The translations under genes were made by a program, and so were the position numbers. This document shows, one piece after another, positions 11,297 through 22,434 of a stretch of DNA of 64,000 bases. Origin of the DNA: Notospermus geniculatus (taxonomy: Eukaryota; Nemertea; Pilidiophora; Heteronemertea; Lineidae); contig NMRB01000693.1 in assembly GCA_002633025.1 (NCBI GenBank), positions 117,110 through 181,109 on the forward strand, written 5' to 3'. Every line of letters begins with the position of its first letter. Position 1 is the first letter of the stretch. The notes under the pieces were generated by a model. That model ran no database searches. It was not told the origin of the DNA and saw only the letters and a program-made list of their open reading frames with translations.

Positions 11297-12817
11297 GCGC
11301 GCTTCTAGCCAAGCTCAGGCCCTGCCCTGGAGGCAATGGAAAAGGCTAGGCAAGGCAGTCAGTATTGAAAAAAGGATTTTTCTCTGCTGACTACTGAAAG
11401 AACACGTTGCTTTTAAGACTTCTTCTAACAGAAACCTAAGCTCCTTGGACAGGATTCTCTGGTATTACAACGAAAGATTGGTGTAGTAACCGCCAACCGT
11501 ATCGTAATAGCCGCCAACTGTATCGTACATTACTCACTTAGATGTCAAATGGTGCTTAGAGAAAGTAATACCTCCATGGTCATACGAATGGAATTCTCAA
11601 TAGCGAACCACCGGAATGACGTCGGACTTGTCAATTTATATGTTTGTCAGACCTTGCTTTTGTCCTGTCTCACCCTTCGGCAATGTGGTCACTCAGTAAT
11701 GCCCGCAGTACACGATCCAATTTTTCACCCATTTTTTGGGAAAATCCAATTTTTTTCAACCAATCAGGGGTAACACAGACCGAAATGCGTACCGAAAAAT
11801 CTGATTGGCGGAACGCCTGCAGGACGCGCCGCGTACGCGCTAGTCTGTCACCTACACTCGGAGTGACCAGAAGACGTGACCCGATCCAGCAAAAGTAGGC
11901 GCATGTCGCATCCGAGAAAGGGTTAATGGCCTTAGTAGCTGAAATGTACGTCTCTGCAGGTTGACAATTTAGTGGGCAGTAGTGATATAGAGTAAAATGA
12001 TGATCAATGATGATCACCTGCGACAAGCGCCTACTTTTGCTAGATCGGATCACAGATATCAAAATGGCGCACTCTCTTTGTCTCACCAGTGTCCGTATCC
12101 CAGTCGACCCGCAAAGGTCCTTTTCTATGGCAGATTTATTTTGCGCGCGGGAAAATAATAGGCGATCGGGGCCCTCGACGAGGCTTCTCGAGTACCTCAT
12201 TCGAGGAATCGGACACCTCGCACAAAATTGCGTTTATCGAGAAGACCGTTCAAATTCAACCACATAAACCATATATCAGTGTTTAGCTAAGACATTGAAC
12301 AAGGTTACCTTTCGATCGATAACTCGGCCAAAACTGAACCGATTTCGATGAAATTTTCGGCAACTTTCGTAGAGAAACATCCATCAACATGAAAACATCA
12401 CGCCACCTTCAAACGTCTGACTAATCGTGCGTAATTAGTGATTGTTTTATAGCGTCTGCTACGCCTACGTCACTGCCTCGCTTTCGTTCAGTGATTTAGC
12501 AGTTAGTACCGCCAAATACCGCGGCTGACACGTCGTGGCGCTGTTCAGACCTTTGCGGGTCGACTGATCCGAATTTGACGTCCTTCGATTCCCGATTCCC
12601 CTAGTTGGAAAATTTCCAAGGCCGCAATAGTACCGTTACTACACTTTGTTGTAATCCCAGCGAATCCTGTCCAAGGAGCTTACGTTTGTTTTAGAAATCG
12701 TGAAAGCAACGTGTTCTTTCGGTAGTCAGCAGAGAAAAATCATTTTTTCAATATTGACTGTCCTGCTAGCCTTTCCATTGCCTCCAGGGCAGGGCCTGAG
12801 CTTGGCTAGAAGCGCGC
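11297..12817. mobile_element. 1.5 kb element with ~190 bp terminal inverted repeats
   Basis: Ends 11297-11490 and 12634-12817 are inverted copies, beginning GCGCGCTTCTAGCCAAGCTC, and are flanked by AGT on both sides (11294-11296 and 12818-12820). The 1.1 kb interior encodes no transposase. It holds two smaller inverted pairs: 11878-11905 with 12026-12056, and 12100-12121 with 12549-12570. It is best read as a non-autonomous cut-and-paste or foldback element; the superfamily is not assigned. Confidence 0.7.
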
Positions 12818-13110
12818 AGTGGACACATCAACGCCTGAGGAATTCTGTCATCCTTTTGTCCATTGTCTCGGTGTAAGAAAGGTCGCCTCTTCGTTAGTGG
12901 TGTCTTTTTTTCCTGCTTCATCTACGACCTGTCTCTTTGTTTTCCCTCTGTGTAGGCCTATTTCATTGTCTGAAGAGTGCGGCCCGAGTTGGCCAAGTGC
13001 GCAGTGGACACCCCACGCCTCAGGAATCTTCTTGTACCAATGCTTAGGCGTAAGAAAGGAGATCTCTTCCCCAGCGCTGGCGTTCTTTCCTGCTTCCTCT
13101 TATAATACAT
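12813..13110. repeat. Degenerate direct repeat, offset ~185 bp
   Basis: GCGCAGTGGACA..ACGCCT plus ~100 bp (with GTAAGAAAGG and CCTGCTTC) occurs at 12813-12925 and again from 12999. The first copy abuts the right end of the 11297-12817 element. Confidence 0.6.
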
Positions 13111-13333
13111 CAAATTACCAAACAGATTTGTAGTCTGTCGAGTTTATAAAGCATCTCAGAAGCTAACGAGATGGAGAATAATAAAGGTTGAAGCCTATCA
13201 AAACGTGGCTTTCTTTCTCATCGTATTCACGACCCTGGTAATATCGGCAACCAGCACTCAGATTACAGCTCACTGCTCGACGATTCTGATTTGTTTTATG
13301 GCGTCATAAAATCACCAATAATAGGATTAAATG

Positions 13334-13545
13334 TCAATGATGGAAGATCACCCGCCCAAGATCAGCATCAAAGGTTGTTCCATCCTCCGTATCCAAGAGC
13401 AAACTGATTTTCCTAATCTTCTGTAAGCAGTGGCTGTGTTCACAGAGCCACCGTAGGCCTTGTTTGTCTGCGAGTTGACTCGGTCCATCGTCGATACCTT
13501 CGTTTATGGTAGGACTTATCTGGGAGAAAGTCAGCTTATATCTCC
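13334..13545 (-). CDS. Possible 3'-terminal exon, function unknown
   Basis: On the minus strand a 15 nt T-rich tract (TTTTTTTCGTCGCAG) forms a good 3' splice site, with AG at 13547-13546. An open frame of about 70 residues follows to a stop at 13336-13334. Readable phrases are RYKLTFSQISPTINEGIDDG, KQGLRWLCEHSHC and LLLDTEDGTTFDADLGR. The composition is protein-like and the exon would follow a phase-1 intron. No family is recognised. No AATAAA is seen in the next ~150 bp, and no partner exon was found. Confidence 0.3.
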
Positions 13546-13629
13546 CTGCGACGAAAAAAACAACCTTCATATTTCTCATTTTTTAGCAACTCTTCTACAA
13601 TACCGCAGTGTTCACTGAGGGCCGAATTC

Positions 13630-13748
13630 ACCAAGGGTGATCATCGCGCGACTAAGACTTAGACGCGTGTACCTTCTTCAAAAGCATGGTGGAAGTGTGT
13701 GCATTTAGTGAAGTTACACGCGTCTACATCGCGCGATGATCACCCTTT
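13630..13748. mobile_element. Hairpin element (GGTGATCATCGCGCG)
   Basis: Arms GGTGATCATCGCGCG..AGACGCGTGTA and TACACGCGTCT..CGCGCGATGATCACC pair around a ~45 nt loop. It is followed by three 9 bp units of TTTGTGTC(T). Confidence 0.75.
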
Positions 13749-14576
13749 GTGTCTTTGTGTCTTTGTGTCTTTGCAAGTTGCAAGTTCTATTGCCGGCGAG
13801 ATCCTCCTTGTTTGAACGAACAATCAATAATATTTGCATGTTTGCCTCTAGTTAGACAACCGAGCATGACTAAAATGATATTTACAATGATATTTAAGTG
13901 ATTTCAATACAGCGGATTTTTATTTCTTAAGAAAATATTTAAAATGGACTTAAATATAGTATTCAAATATCAATAAATAATACAAAGGCAATGGGAAAAC
14001 ATTTAACATGTGTAAATGTTACAACATTGATTTTAACATGCAACCACCGACCTCAAATGCTTTCATTATTTTAGTATTTACACAATAATTACACGCTCAG
14101 GAGTAACAAAGTTTTATTTGTATGTTGTTTCCCGATTATTAAGCTCTCCAAGATCATGAGGATATTACCTGCTTCATTGATCTGTTGCAACTAAAATAAC
14201 ACATCTAGGAATCTGACTACAAAGAGCGTCAGTACGCTTAAGCTAATAGCAATGATGGGAAAATACAACTGCCTGAGGGGACGAGATTGATCAGGAGTGG
14301 GCGGAATCAAAGCGAGAAAGAATTCCTCATTTTCCAATAAAGCTTATAACACATCGATACTGCACGCTGAGATCGACCTGGTTTCATCGGAATGCGTATC
14401 CAAAGTAATTTCCTCGAGCAAAAAAATGGGTTCTTCTCCTCGCAAGCCAAGGAAAAACGTAAAAGACTAGTTTAGCTATCGAAGGAAAAATCTAAAGGCA
14501 CGTCAAGCACTCGAAGCCAAAACCTAAAAGACAAGTTACATGTAGTTTAGCAATCGAAGGAAAAACCTATTGACTA
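13749..14576. other. AT-rich stretch, no gene seen
   Basis: Low-complexity AT-rich DNA from ~13830 to 14100, then unique sequence. A degenerate run of CGAAGGAAAAA-type units from ~14470 leads into the 34 bp minisatellite. Confidence 0.5.
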
Positions 14577-14711
14577 GTCTAACAACCGAAAGAACAACCT
14601 AAAGACCATAATCTAACAACCGAAGGAACAACCTAAAGACCATAATCTAACAACCGAAGGAACAACCTAAAGACCATAATCTAACAATCGAAGGTACAAC
14701 CTAAAGACCAT
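14577..14711. repeat. 34 bp minisatellite
   Basis: Units CTAACAACCGAAGGAACAAC.. start at 14579, 14613, 14647 and 14681, an exact 34 bp period. The array stops at the single N (14712) that marks the left boundary of duplicated block A1. Confidence 0.85.
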
Positions 14712-14712
14712 N
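14712..14712. other. Single N at the left edge of block A1
   Basis: The N sits between the 34 bp minisatellite and the first base of A1. It is a likely contig join and bears on whether A1/A2 is a true tandem duplication. Confidence 0.9.
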
Positions 14713-15334
14713 TGCGTTATCTAAAGATATTTGTAAAGAGAAACCTCTCATATTTTCGCCTTGCCGTGAGCTCTGAGCAATGCTGCCATTTCTGCGCTAA
14801 CAATGAAACTGTGGCATTCGTGTGGCATTAAAAGGGCAAGACGATCCAATGGCGAGGTTTGTGGGTGCAGGGGAGTCCTCAGGGTTCCTTGTATTGTTTG
14901 TGATCTTTTGACGTATTGTCTAATGCACAAATGGTTGATACCGGTATTAAGGCGCAGCGTCGATCACCATGAGTGGTATTTACCACGAAGATGCACGCAA
15001 CACTTCGTGATCGTCATTATGTTTTTCGGCATATACTCTTCAGTGGTACATGGTGACCAAAAAATAACAGAAAGTTATGTGTGGGCTGATCTCATAGTCT
15101 GTTTTCAATGTGAAATCCACATCACGGTACATTTATGTTGAGGCTTTGTATTCAACGGGTGTGGACTAAAAATCTGCAAACTAAGGCCAATTCGTCTCGC
15201 CAAACAGCATGTTGAACAGGAAATGCTTTAAGACCAATTCATACTTCCCGCCGACGGAGCGAAAAACGCATTGTTTGCTACCAACGTGGCGGAAGGAACA
15301 ATGCGTTTTCGTTCTACATACTGGTCAGACGAAA

Positions 15335-15484
15335 GGGAGGTTTCGAAATCAAACGATAAACGTAAACGTTAACGACAACTTTATTTTTGTACCGAAAATG
15401 CAATGCAAAATCTGGTTAAAGCGTAGTATGAAAAATAACGTTGTCGTAAAGTTTTGGTTTATCGTTTGATTTCGAAACCTCCCC
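15335..15484. mobile_element. Hairpin MITE, GGGAGGTTTCG family (A1 only)
   Basis: Ends GGGAGGTTTCGAAATCAAAC / GTTTGATTTCGAAACCTCCC. Flanks are GAAA (15331-15334) and AAAA (15485-15488). A2 at 23409-23413 reads straight through as C-AAAA, the empty site. Relatives are 40154-40311 and 41043-41190. Confidence 0.9.
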
Positions 15485-16396
15485 AAAAGCTCAAAATCAT
15501 CGCCGTTTTTTAGATGGGGAGAATTAAATTTTACGGGGAAATGGACTCCTACAATGACGTCAGCAATAAAATGGCAGCCAATACCGAAGCCTTTTAGCCC
15601 TAGCGACGGCTTCGGGAACCAAAATGACGTTTCTGCGTGCGAGGTGCAACGGAGGGTGCTAAGAAGCTCTGATGTTGAGGATGGTCAATCGACTCGCATA
15701 GAAGATCAGGCATTAGCTGTTCAAAAGCCATGGCTGGAATACTAGAGTAGGTTTTTGTGAATGGAAAAATGCGAGCACGTACACTGCCATTTCCGTGTAA
15801 CGTTTCTTGCAATCAACATTTGTAGCAATTTGGCTCCCGTCCATCGTGAGTTTTTATATTCTCATTTTGTATCGACTTGCAGCCAAATGTTAGTAGCTTG
15901 GGCAATAAATTATTCAACTGATTTGGCAGTTGACAGAATATAGTGTGGAAATTGTAACAAATTGTCTACATTCACACTGATTGACTCGATTTTTGATAGC
16001 CCGAGGGAGTTGAATACAAAGGCAACGTATGCATTAACGTCATGTCCATCCAGCAGCTGGTAAACACTGATAGTAAGGCAAAAAGAAGGCTTGGTTGTAA
16101 AAGTTGAAGCTGGTAACGACTTTATGATATTGTCGGAAAGCACTGCATATTTCGTTTTCGCCTGTACTCTGCATCCTTTGGCGTTCTGCGGAAACATCGT
16201 GTTAGAGGAAATCTGAAGCCAGGTTTAGGACCCTTGAGTACCCGCCTTTCAGAAAGTCATGTTGTCAAAAAAAACTTTTGCCGATAACAGCCGCTAGGGC
16301 GTTTTGGATATTGGGAACTCACTTCGGCATTGGACGTCAATTAGACGCAACAGCTGATGTGCTGGTGAGCGTTGTTTTTGTGGGGACATCGGAGTT

Positions 16397-16560
16397 GTCA
16401 GAGTGGCGCAATGGGAGCATCGACGCCCGTCACCTCTGAGTCTGAGGTTCCGGGTCGACTTCGATCCGGTCAGACCAGCTCTTTTCGTGTGATAGAGGGG
16501 TAACTCCCTGACATAGTGCAGGTTTATTCGGGCACACCGGTTTCCTTTGAGGAGCCTTTT
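16397..16560 (+). mobile_element. tRNA-derived SINE (family 2), A1 copy
   Basis: The head has an A-box-like TGGCGCAATGGG at 16404 and a decayed B box (GGTCGACTTCG), followed by a body with ATAGAGGGGTAACTCCCTGA. The A2 counterpart at 24314-24478 keeps a better B box, GGTTCGACTTC at 24363-24373. A family-1 SINE fragment (16565-16705) follows directly in A1. Confidence 0.55.
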
Positions 16561-16564
16561 GCCT

Positions 16565-16705
16565 AGTGTTTATCACGTCCGCTTAGCTAGTAGCAGGTCC
16601 CGCTTGAGATGGCCTCTTCCGTACGTACAGGCCCCTTTACCAGGAGTAATGCCATAACTTCGGCCCTGAAGGAAAAATTTAATACCATACAATATCAGTT
16701 CCCTC
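16565..16705 (+). mobile_element. SINE family 1 fragment
   Basis: Partial tRNA-like head (GCCTAGTGTTTATCACGTCC) fused to the body phrases GAGATGGCCTC and TTCGGCCCTGA, with an internal deletion. A2 lacks ~180 bp here, joined at a short TAT microhomology. Confidence 0.6.
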
Positions 16706-17590
16706 CTATATGACCAGTGATTGTTTTATTGTTGAACTAATAATTCCATATTTTGCGCTGAGATATCAGTTCAACATTAAAGAGGCACGGTATGCAATCT
16801 CAAACCGGTATTTTGACTGCCGACGTAGAGGGAGCCACCTAACGGCAGCAATACGCACGACAAACAACTCATTACAAAATGTACGTACATCGGGTCCATT
16901 CGTCGACACGTAGTTAGTCCTTGGGGTTGGAGAATGGCGCGCACGGCGATGGTGGCGCCGGCTGTCGAGAAAAAGTGACAATACCGGACTCCTTTTATAA
17001 GAAATAATATTATAACCTCACCAAGGACAACGCTAATTGAAAAAAGACTCAAACCGTCACCATGGCCTTTTAAGATTCTGTGTTGAAATTAACAATATTC
17101 AATGAGGAATATCAATTTCCTTGTTAAAAGAAGCTTTCATTAATCTGAACCAATAACACCGAATCGAAGCTCTGTTCTTCTCAAATGGATTTCTCCCAAT
17201 CGTCACCGAAAACCAATTATGTTCATTTTGTTGGTAATTGCCTCACAGAGACTTAACCAATCACGGCATTATCATCCTTAGATATCAAACGATGTTACTG
17301 GTGCATGTAGAGAGCGAAAAACACAATATCGCTCAAAGCAAATCTTATAATAAGAAATTGAAAGAAATGCTCGGTTCAGTTACAAAATCCGATAGCATCG
17401 TTTGAACTTGAGAGTTCGTGATCGACGGGTTGTATGGCGAGACGAGCCCTCATTCACCGATGCTCCGGCTCTCTGTCGGTAGATTTACGGTCGAAGGAAC
17501 CAGGCATAGCAAGACCTTCAGCTGCGTCTGGCAAGGCCTGGTTCATGGTCGCGTTTTTTTGCCGACGAAGCTGGGGTTGAGCATCTTTAT

Positions 17591-17770
17591 AGCCCCGTTT
17601 CCACTCCGGCGGTCTCCGCCGCGGCTTGCGGCGAGCGGAGCGGTTTTCACAGGCATTGGGATAATCAACACGCCATGTATTGTTAAACCATCGAAGGATT
17701 ATCCAAAACCCTGTGAAAACTCCCGCGCTCGCCGCAAACCGCGGTGAATCCGCTGTAGTGGAAACGGGCC
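17591..17770. mobile_element. Hairpin MITE, CCCGTTTCCAC family (A1 copy)
   Basis: Ends AGCCCCGTTTCCACTCCGGC and ..GTGGAAACGGGCC, with an inner pair around GCGGTTTTCACAGG / CCTGTGAAAACTCCCGCG. Also present in A2 at 25321-25500, so it predates the A1/A2 split. Confidence 0.8.
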
Positions 17771-17800
17771 TTCAGTCACGGAACTGCGTTTTGTGACTTC

Positions 17801-17929
17801 AGGCCAGTTCATACTTCCTCGCCAACCAGTATGCGGAACGCAAAATGCTTTGTTTGGATCAGTGAGGTGGAAAATAACAAAGTATTTTCCGTTCCGCATA
17901 TGGTCGGTGAAAAAGTATGAACTGGGCCT
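17801..17929. mobile_element. Hairpin MITE, CCAGTTCATACTTCCTCGCC family
   Basis: Ends AGGCCAGTTCATACTTCCTC and ..AAGTATGAACTGGGCCT, with inner CAGTATGCGGAACG / CGTTCCGCATA. Other members are 20045-20164, 26763-26880 and 41362-41487, with fragments near 15228 and 23315. The 17801 member lies in the segment missing from A2. Confidence 0.8.
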
Positions 17930-19053
17930 GGGTTTCTGTACTACGGCCTGAATGCTGCCAGCTAGAGAGGGTCCTTTTGATGTGGGAGTGGCACCTTTGT
18001 GCCGTAGTTCCTAGCAATGTCATGAGCACCAGCAACCGTCCCTGACGCGCTGTCGGCCTCGAATCGATGCAGATCAGGTATTACTGAGAATCCTTTGGAG
18101 TGAGATTGGCGGCTTGATTACTGGCCTCGCGGATCCATACGTTGGACTTAATTGAATAACAGACTTCATAAAGTACGTCTGATCCTACAGGATACCTGTT
18201 GAGGGACACCTATGCGTACGCGTTGGAGTTTCGGTGCGATTTTTGGTCGCAGAGTAGGCTATAGTTTAAAGCGCCACTGTATGCAGGTTTGCCTCAGGAT
18301 CCTTCCCCTGGCGGCGGAATCTGGAACCAACTTGATAAGACTAGTGTCCTATCCAACACATACAAAGCCAGTGGTAACTCGGCTAGACTAATATTATGTC
18401 GAAACCTTCGCTGACAAAAATGGCTGCCATCCTTTGAGAAGTTTAACGCGCCCCGTCCAAAAAAATCGTAAAAATGGGCTAGAACGTGTAACGTTGGCCA
18501 ATAATGCCTCGAAGTTCTGGAGCACCCTTCCCGTCCGAGCCCTCCATGAAGTTCGTAAAAAGACTGTAAAAAATTGCCACTATGTCCATTCCGTTCGCGC
18601 GCAGTTTGAACCCGTTCGGCAACATTTTCAAGAACGTACAGAGAACTAGCTCAGTGTGATGGGGCATCAGGAAAATGTTTCCATCCAATGCTAAGCGACT
18701 GATGTTGGTCATAATAGTTTTTTTTTGAAAAATCGTCACATTTCTGAACTGAATGTGATTACCGACCCGAAAGCAATGCTGCTCACATGAGATTAGCGTT
18801 GGCGGAGACCACTCATCCATATTTGATCAGCCGGTTCTTCTACTTCTATTGTAGCGTACACACCCTCGTCATCATGAATACGTACGTACATAGGTCAGGG
18901 AGCATTTAATGAGAAACTCCCTGTAAGGCGAGGTTAAATCCTCGCTTATGTACCCTGGTATCAAGATTTCGACACTTCTTCGCCTCACTCTGACGATGTC
19001 AATCTGTCGGGATACTGTATTTTTCCATCGGGCCGAAGACGAAACCATTATTA

Positions 19054-19510
19054 AGCCTCGCTTATGTCGCCCTACGCTGTGATAGAAATAGCGTCAACAA
19101 GTTGCAACTGGTAACTTATGTCGCCACCGAGTAGAAAAATACCGATCGGTCGCAACTACCTGAAACTAGTTTATCGCCGTCTTTTGAGTGCTTATGTCGA
19201 CAAAGATCTCCTTTGATTTTATGTGACGTGGTGATTAGGTCACGTGGTCACGTTAGGCCACGTGGAATGTAAAGCGAATTTCATTGGCTGTCTTCAGGAT
19301 ACAGTTGTCAACTAGTCGCTGAAGTTGAACATGTGCGACTTTCAGGATCTGGATATTTTTAGTTTGCAACTAGTTGGCAACTAGTCACTCTCTGACGCCC
19401 GAGAGCTTATGTCACCTAGTATATAGTTGTGACTAATTAGTTCCTACTACGCGCCGATTATCAGTTGCCAACTAGTTCTGACTGTACGTAAGGGCGACAT
19501 AAGCGAGGCT
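19054..19510 (+). mobile_element. CAACTAGT-rich hairpin element, copy 1 (A1 only)
   Basis: Ends AGCCTCGCTTATGTCGCCCT and its complement, flanked by TTA (19051-19053 and 19511-19513). A2 shows the empty site ..ATTATTAGCC at 26090-26092. The interior carries many CAACTAGT/ACTAGTTG palindromes and repeated CTTATGTCGNC. The TTA duplication is typical of PIF/Harbinger-type transposition (inference). Confidence 0.9.
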
Positions 19511-19631
19511 TTAGCCTTTGTAAGTGCCTCGAACCGACTCCGTGTAAAAAGCGTTACGTCTGTCTTGGTGTTCAATCAAACGTATCAAATCGCTCCCAGA
19601 TTACATGTAGACCGATACTTTGCATGTCTTA

Positions 19632-19987
19632 AGCCTCGTTTATGTCACCCTTACGTACAGTCAGAACTAGTTGGCAACTGATAATCGGCGCGTAGTTGGA
19701 ACTAATTAGTCACAACTACAAGGTGACATAAGCTCTCGGGCGTCAGCGAGTAACTGGTTGCCAACTAGTTGCAAACTAAAAATATCCAGATCCTGAAAGT
19801 CGCACATGTTCAACTTACTTAAAATCAAAAGAAATCTGTGTCGACATAAGCACTCAAAAGACGGCGATAAACTAGTTCCAGGTAGTTGCGACCGATCGGT
19901 ATTTTTCTAGTCGGTGGCGACATAAGTTATCAGTGGCAACTAGTTGACGCTATTTCTATCACAGCGTAGGGCGACATAACCGAGGCT
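19632..19987 (-). mobile_element. CAACTAGT-rich hairpin element, copy 2 (A1 only)
   Basis: Inverted, ~100 bp shorter relative of 19054-19510, 121 bp downstream. It is flanked by TTA at 19629-19631 and 19988-19990. A2 again shows the empty site ATGTCTTACGAC at 26707-26709. The two copies together form a ~930 bp imperfect inverted repeat. Confidence 0.9.
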
Positions 19988-20289
19988 TTACGACAGGTAG
20001 TCCTATCAGAAATCACTGACCCCAAACTCTAATTCTCGGTGTTAGGACCAATTCATACTTCCTCCCTAACCAATATGAAGAAAGAAAAATACTTCTTTAT
20101 TCCACGCCAGACTTATTCCAAACAAAGCATTTACCGTTTCGCGTACAGGGAAGTGTGAATTGGCCATAAGTTGGCCGACATAAACCCTATTACCACTAAA
20201 ATGCAGCTAAAAAGATTTATAATACACACCAAGTATCGCATTCATTATTCATTCTAATTGAAGCTAAAGGTATTGATCCTAGTTTATGG

Positions 20290-20560
20290 AAATTACAATT
20301 CAATCCACGGAAAGAAAAAGGCGGAAAGCCCCTTCTCATGGTTGTGACCGGCGTTAAGCTTCTTAGATAAACAGATACAACAGGGAACGTTCACTTCAAA
20401 GCTTCTTAACCGCTTGGCTGACTTTTCCGGCATCGCTGGACAAAGGATTATCATCTTTCCTTTATACGAGGGCGGGTAGTTGATGGGGAGAACCGTAATC
20501 GGCTGGCCCACACTGACTGTCTCTGAGTTTTCTTTCCTCCAAGAGTAATGGGACTTTCCC
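20290..20560 (-). other. Conserved open segment in A1 and A2, unrecognised
   Basis: About 285 bp shared with 26999-27283 with only a few differences; one is silent and others change residues in the longest minus frame. The frame reads ITVLPINYPPSYKGKMIILC. No splice signals or known motif are seen. Most likely non-coding. Confidence 0.12.
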
Positions 20561-20675
20561 TGTGGCTTACAAGCCTTGCCTACACTACCGTTATGACATG
20601 CTAAAAATTCTTCGGAAACGGTATGGGACAGTGAGATGATAATAAAGGAAACGTCGTCTCCAAAATTTCGCAAAT

Positions 20676-20703
20676 TTTCGACCCCAACCGGGGTCTTCCT
20701 CAG
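20676..20703 (-). ncRNA. Hammerhead-like core motif, minus strand
   Basis: Same CTGAGGA-A-GACCCC-GGTT-GGGGTC-GAAA order as 5927-5954, on the minus strand. The A2 counterpart region is replaced by hairpins and the N gap. Confidence 0.25.
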
Positions 20704-20820
20704 GCACTTTCTAGTCGAGCTACCAGAAGTGTAATGAGCTGGATCCCAAAAGTGGGATGACTATTTTGGTGAAATTCTGTAGGTACACCAAAATCCCATG
20801 TGTAAAGTCACACTGCAGAG

Positions 20821-20937
20821 ACCTGGACCCATATTCATAAAACTACTTAAGTCTAAGTGTGACACTTATCCTTTGTTCAACACAAAAGATAAGTATCATA
20901 CTTAGACTTAAGTACCTTTATGAATACGGGGCCTGGG
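20821..20937. mobile_element. Hairpin MITE, TATTCATAAA..ACTTAAGTCTAAG family
   Basis: Ends CCCATATTCATAAAACTACT and ..TTTATGAATACGGGGCCTGG; inner arms ACTTAAGTCTAAGTGTGACA. A second member lies in A2 at ~26248-26352, at a different position, so the two are independent insertions. Confidence 0.75.
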
Positions 20938-20957
20938 ATCGCCAGCGGGATGTACTG

Positions 20958-21270
20958 TACATGTAGCTCCTCCAACATTATCATATCAAAGACGTCAGTG
21001 TCGGGACTTCGATTCGAAGACACCAACAGCCTGCTGTGTGTTCAGCAATGCCGACCATCACCAACAGGAGAAGCTGGACCCTGACAATGCCACTGAAAGA
21101 TAACAGATACCTCACTTTGCCACTGAGATCTAGCTCCTCCAACATTATCACATCAAAAACGCCAGTGTTAGGACTTCGAATGGAAAATATCAACAGCTTG
21201 CTTGTGTCTGCAGTGCAACCATCACCAACAGGAGAAGCTGGACCCTGCAATGCCAGACCCCATGCAATGA
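20958..21270. repeat. Two tandem copies of a ~165 bp dispersed repeat
   Basis: Both units carry GCCAGTGTTAGGACTTCGAA-type and CCATCACCAACAGGAGAAGC phrases. A third copy lies near 7745-7865. All three share the frame SGLRxEDxNSLL..PSPTGEAGP, but with stops and no longer context. This could be a relic exon-like repeat or chance. Confidence 0.5.
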
Positions 21271-22434
21271 CTACAACTGCAATTTAGGGGAAAAACAAAA
21301 TTGACTTGGGCACGCATTTTCTATCGGTCAAATCCGTCCGAAATGCCTCCTCACCTTTAAAAGACAGGAACAAACTGACGGGGGGGGGGGGTTGAAAAGA
21401 TTCGAGGGCGAAACGACCTAATATCGTTTTTTCTGTAAGAAAGCCAGTACTTACAGAATCTTGATATCTGCCAACTTTACAGGGATTATAGATAAACTGG
21501 TCGAACAGAAAGTCTTGGTAAAGGTACACCAAGGACTAAAAACAAAAGAATATCGAATCAGAACAACCTTCGAAGATAACATATCAAAACATTTTTTTTC
21601 AATTAATTGATTTTTCCTTCTTCCAATATTTCGCCGAAGGTGTATAATCTGTTGTCGAACATGTTTTAATTTGAACTTGATTGTCTGCAAGCACAATTGA
21701 TTGTTGCTCGTGCCAGTCTTAAAATCGATGGTGAATTTTGAGTTATTTAATTTTTAAATATCATGGTATAAACTTAGGATTTATATAAGTATTTCAACAA
21801 AATATTTCTCTGTTTTGAAAAATAAATATTGAGTTATTGGCTGATCGATCACGATGTTCAGGGACACCCATTGTTGTCGAGCAGACGGAGTGGGTGGAGT
21901 GATTAAAATCTATTTATAATTTACTGGGCTTTAGCTCAAGCGGGCGGTCACCTCCCTGTGGAGAATCAGAAATAAAGAAATGAAATAGAAATGGGACCGA
22001 AAACCGACCTGGTTTGAATGAAAACTGAGACTCAAGCGGAACAACGATTTCCGATCTGCAGCTTGAAACCAATCACAATTTTTAATTCAATCTCAACTTT
22101 GTAAAGTTGAAATGCATTTTATGATCAAAATGAATATTTGCACGCAGTTTTTACTTAGAAGCTAATACTAATACAAGCTGTCAGTGAGTTCACCAATAAG
22201 TGTCACTATACGGCCCAATTCAATGTCTATAGCGGACCTATTCATTCTTGATTGAGCACCAATCATGCAAAGAGAAGTGTCTTTGGGATTGGTCCGCTAG
22301 AACTTTGCTGCCATCTTTTGGAAATACACGTGGCTGACTGCTCCTATTTAATGCCTAGCGGACCCATTCATGGTTGACTGAGCACCAACAAGGAGAATTT
22401 TCTATTGTATTGGTCCGCTAGAACTTTGCTGCCT

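Larger units (their letters stand above)
14713..22433. repeat. Duplicated block A1
   Basis: Starts TGCGTTATCTAAAG right after a single N. Homologous over most of its length to A2 (22539-29020), in the same order and orientation. A1-specific segments are hairpins at 15335, 19054 and 19632, and ~830 bp at 17801-18631. The region 20690-21590 cannot be compared because A2 has an N gap there. No gene is recognised inside. Confidence 0.9.
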
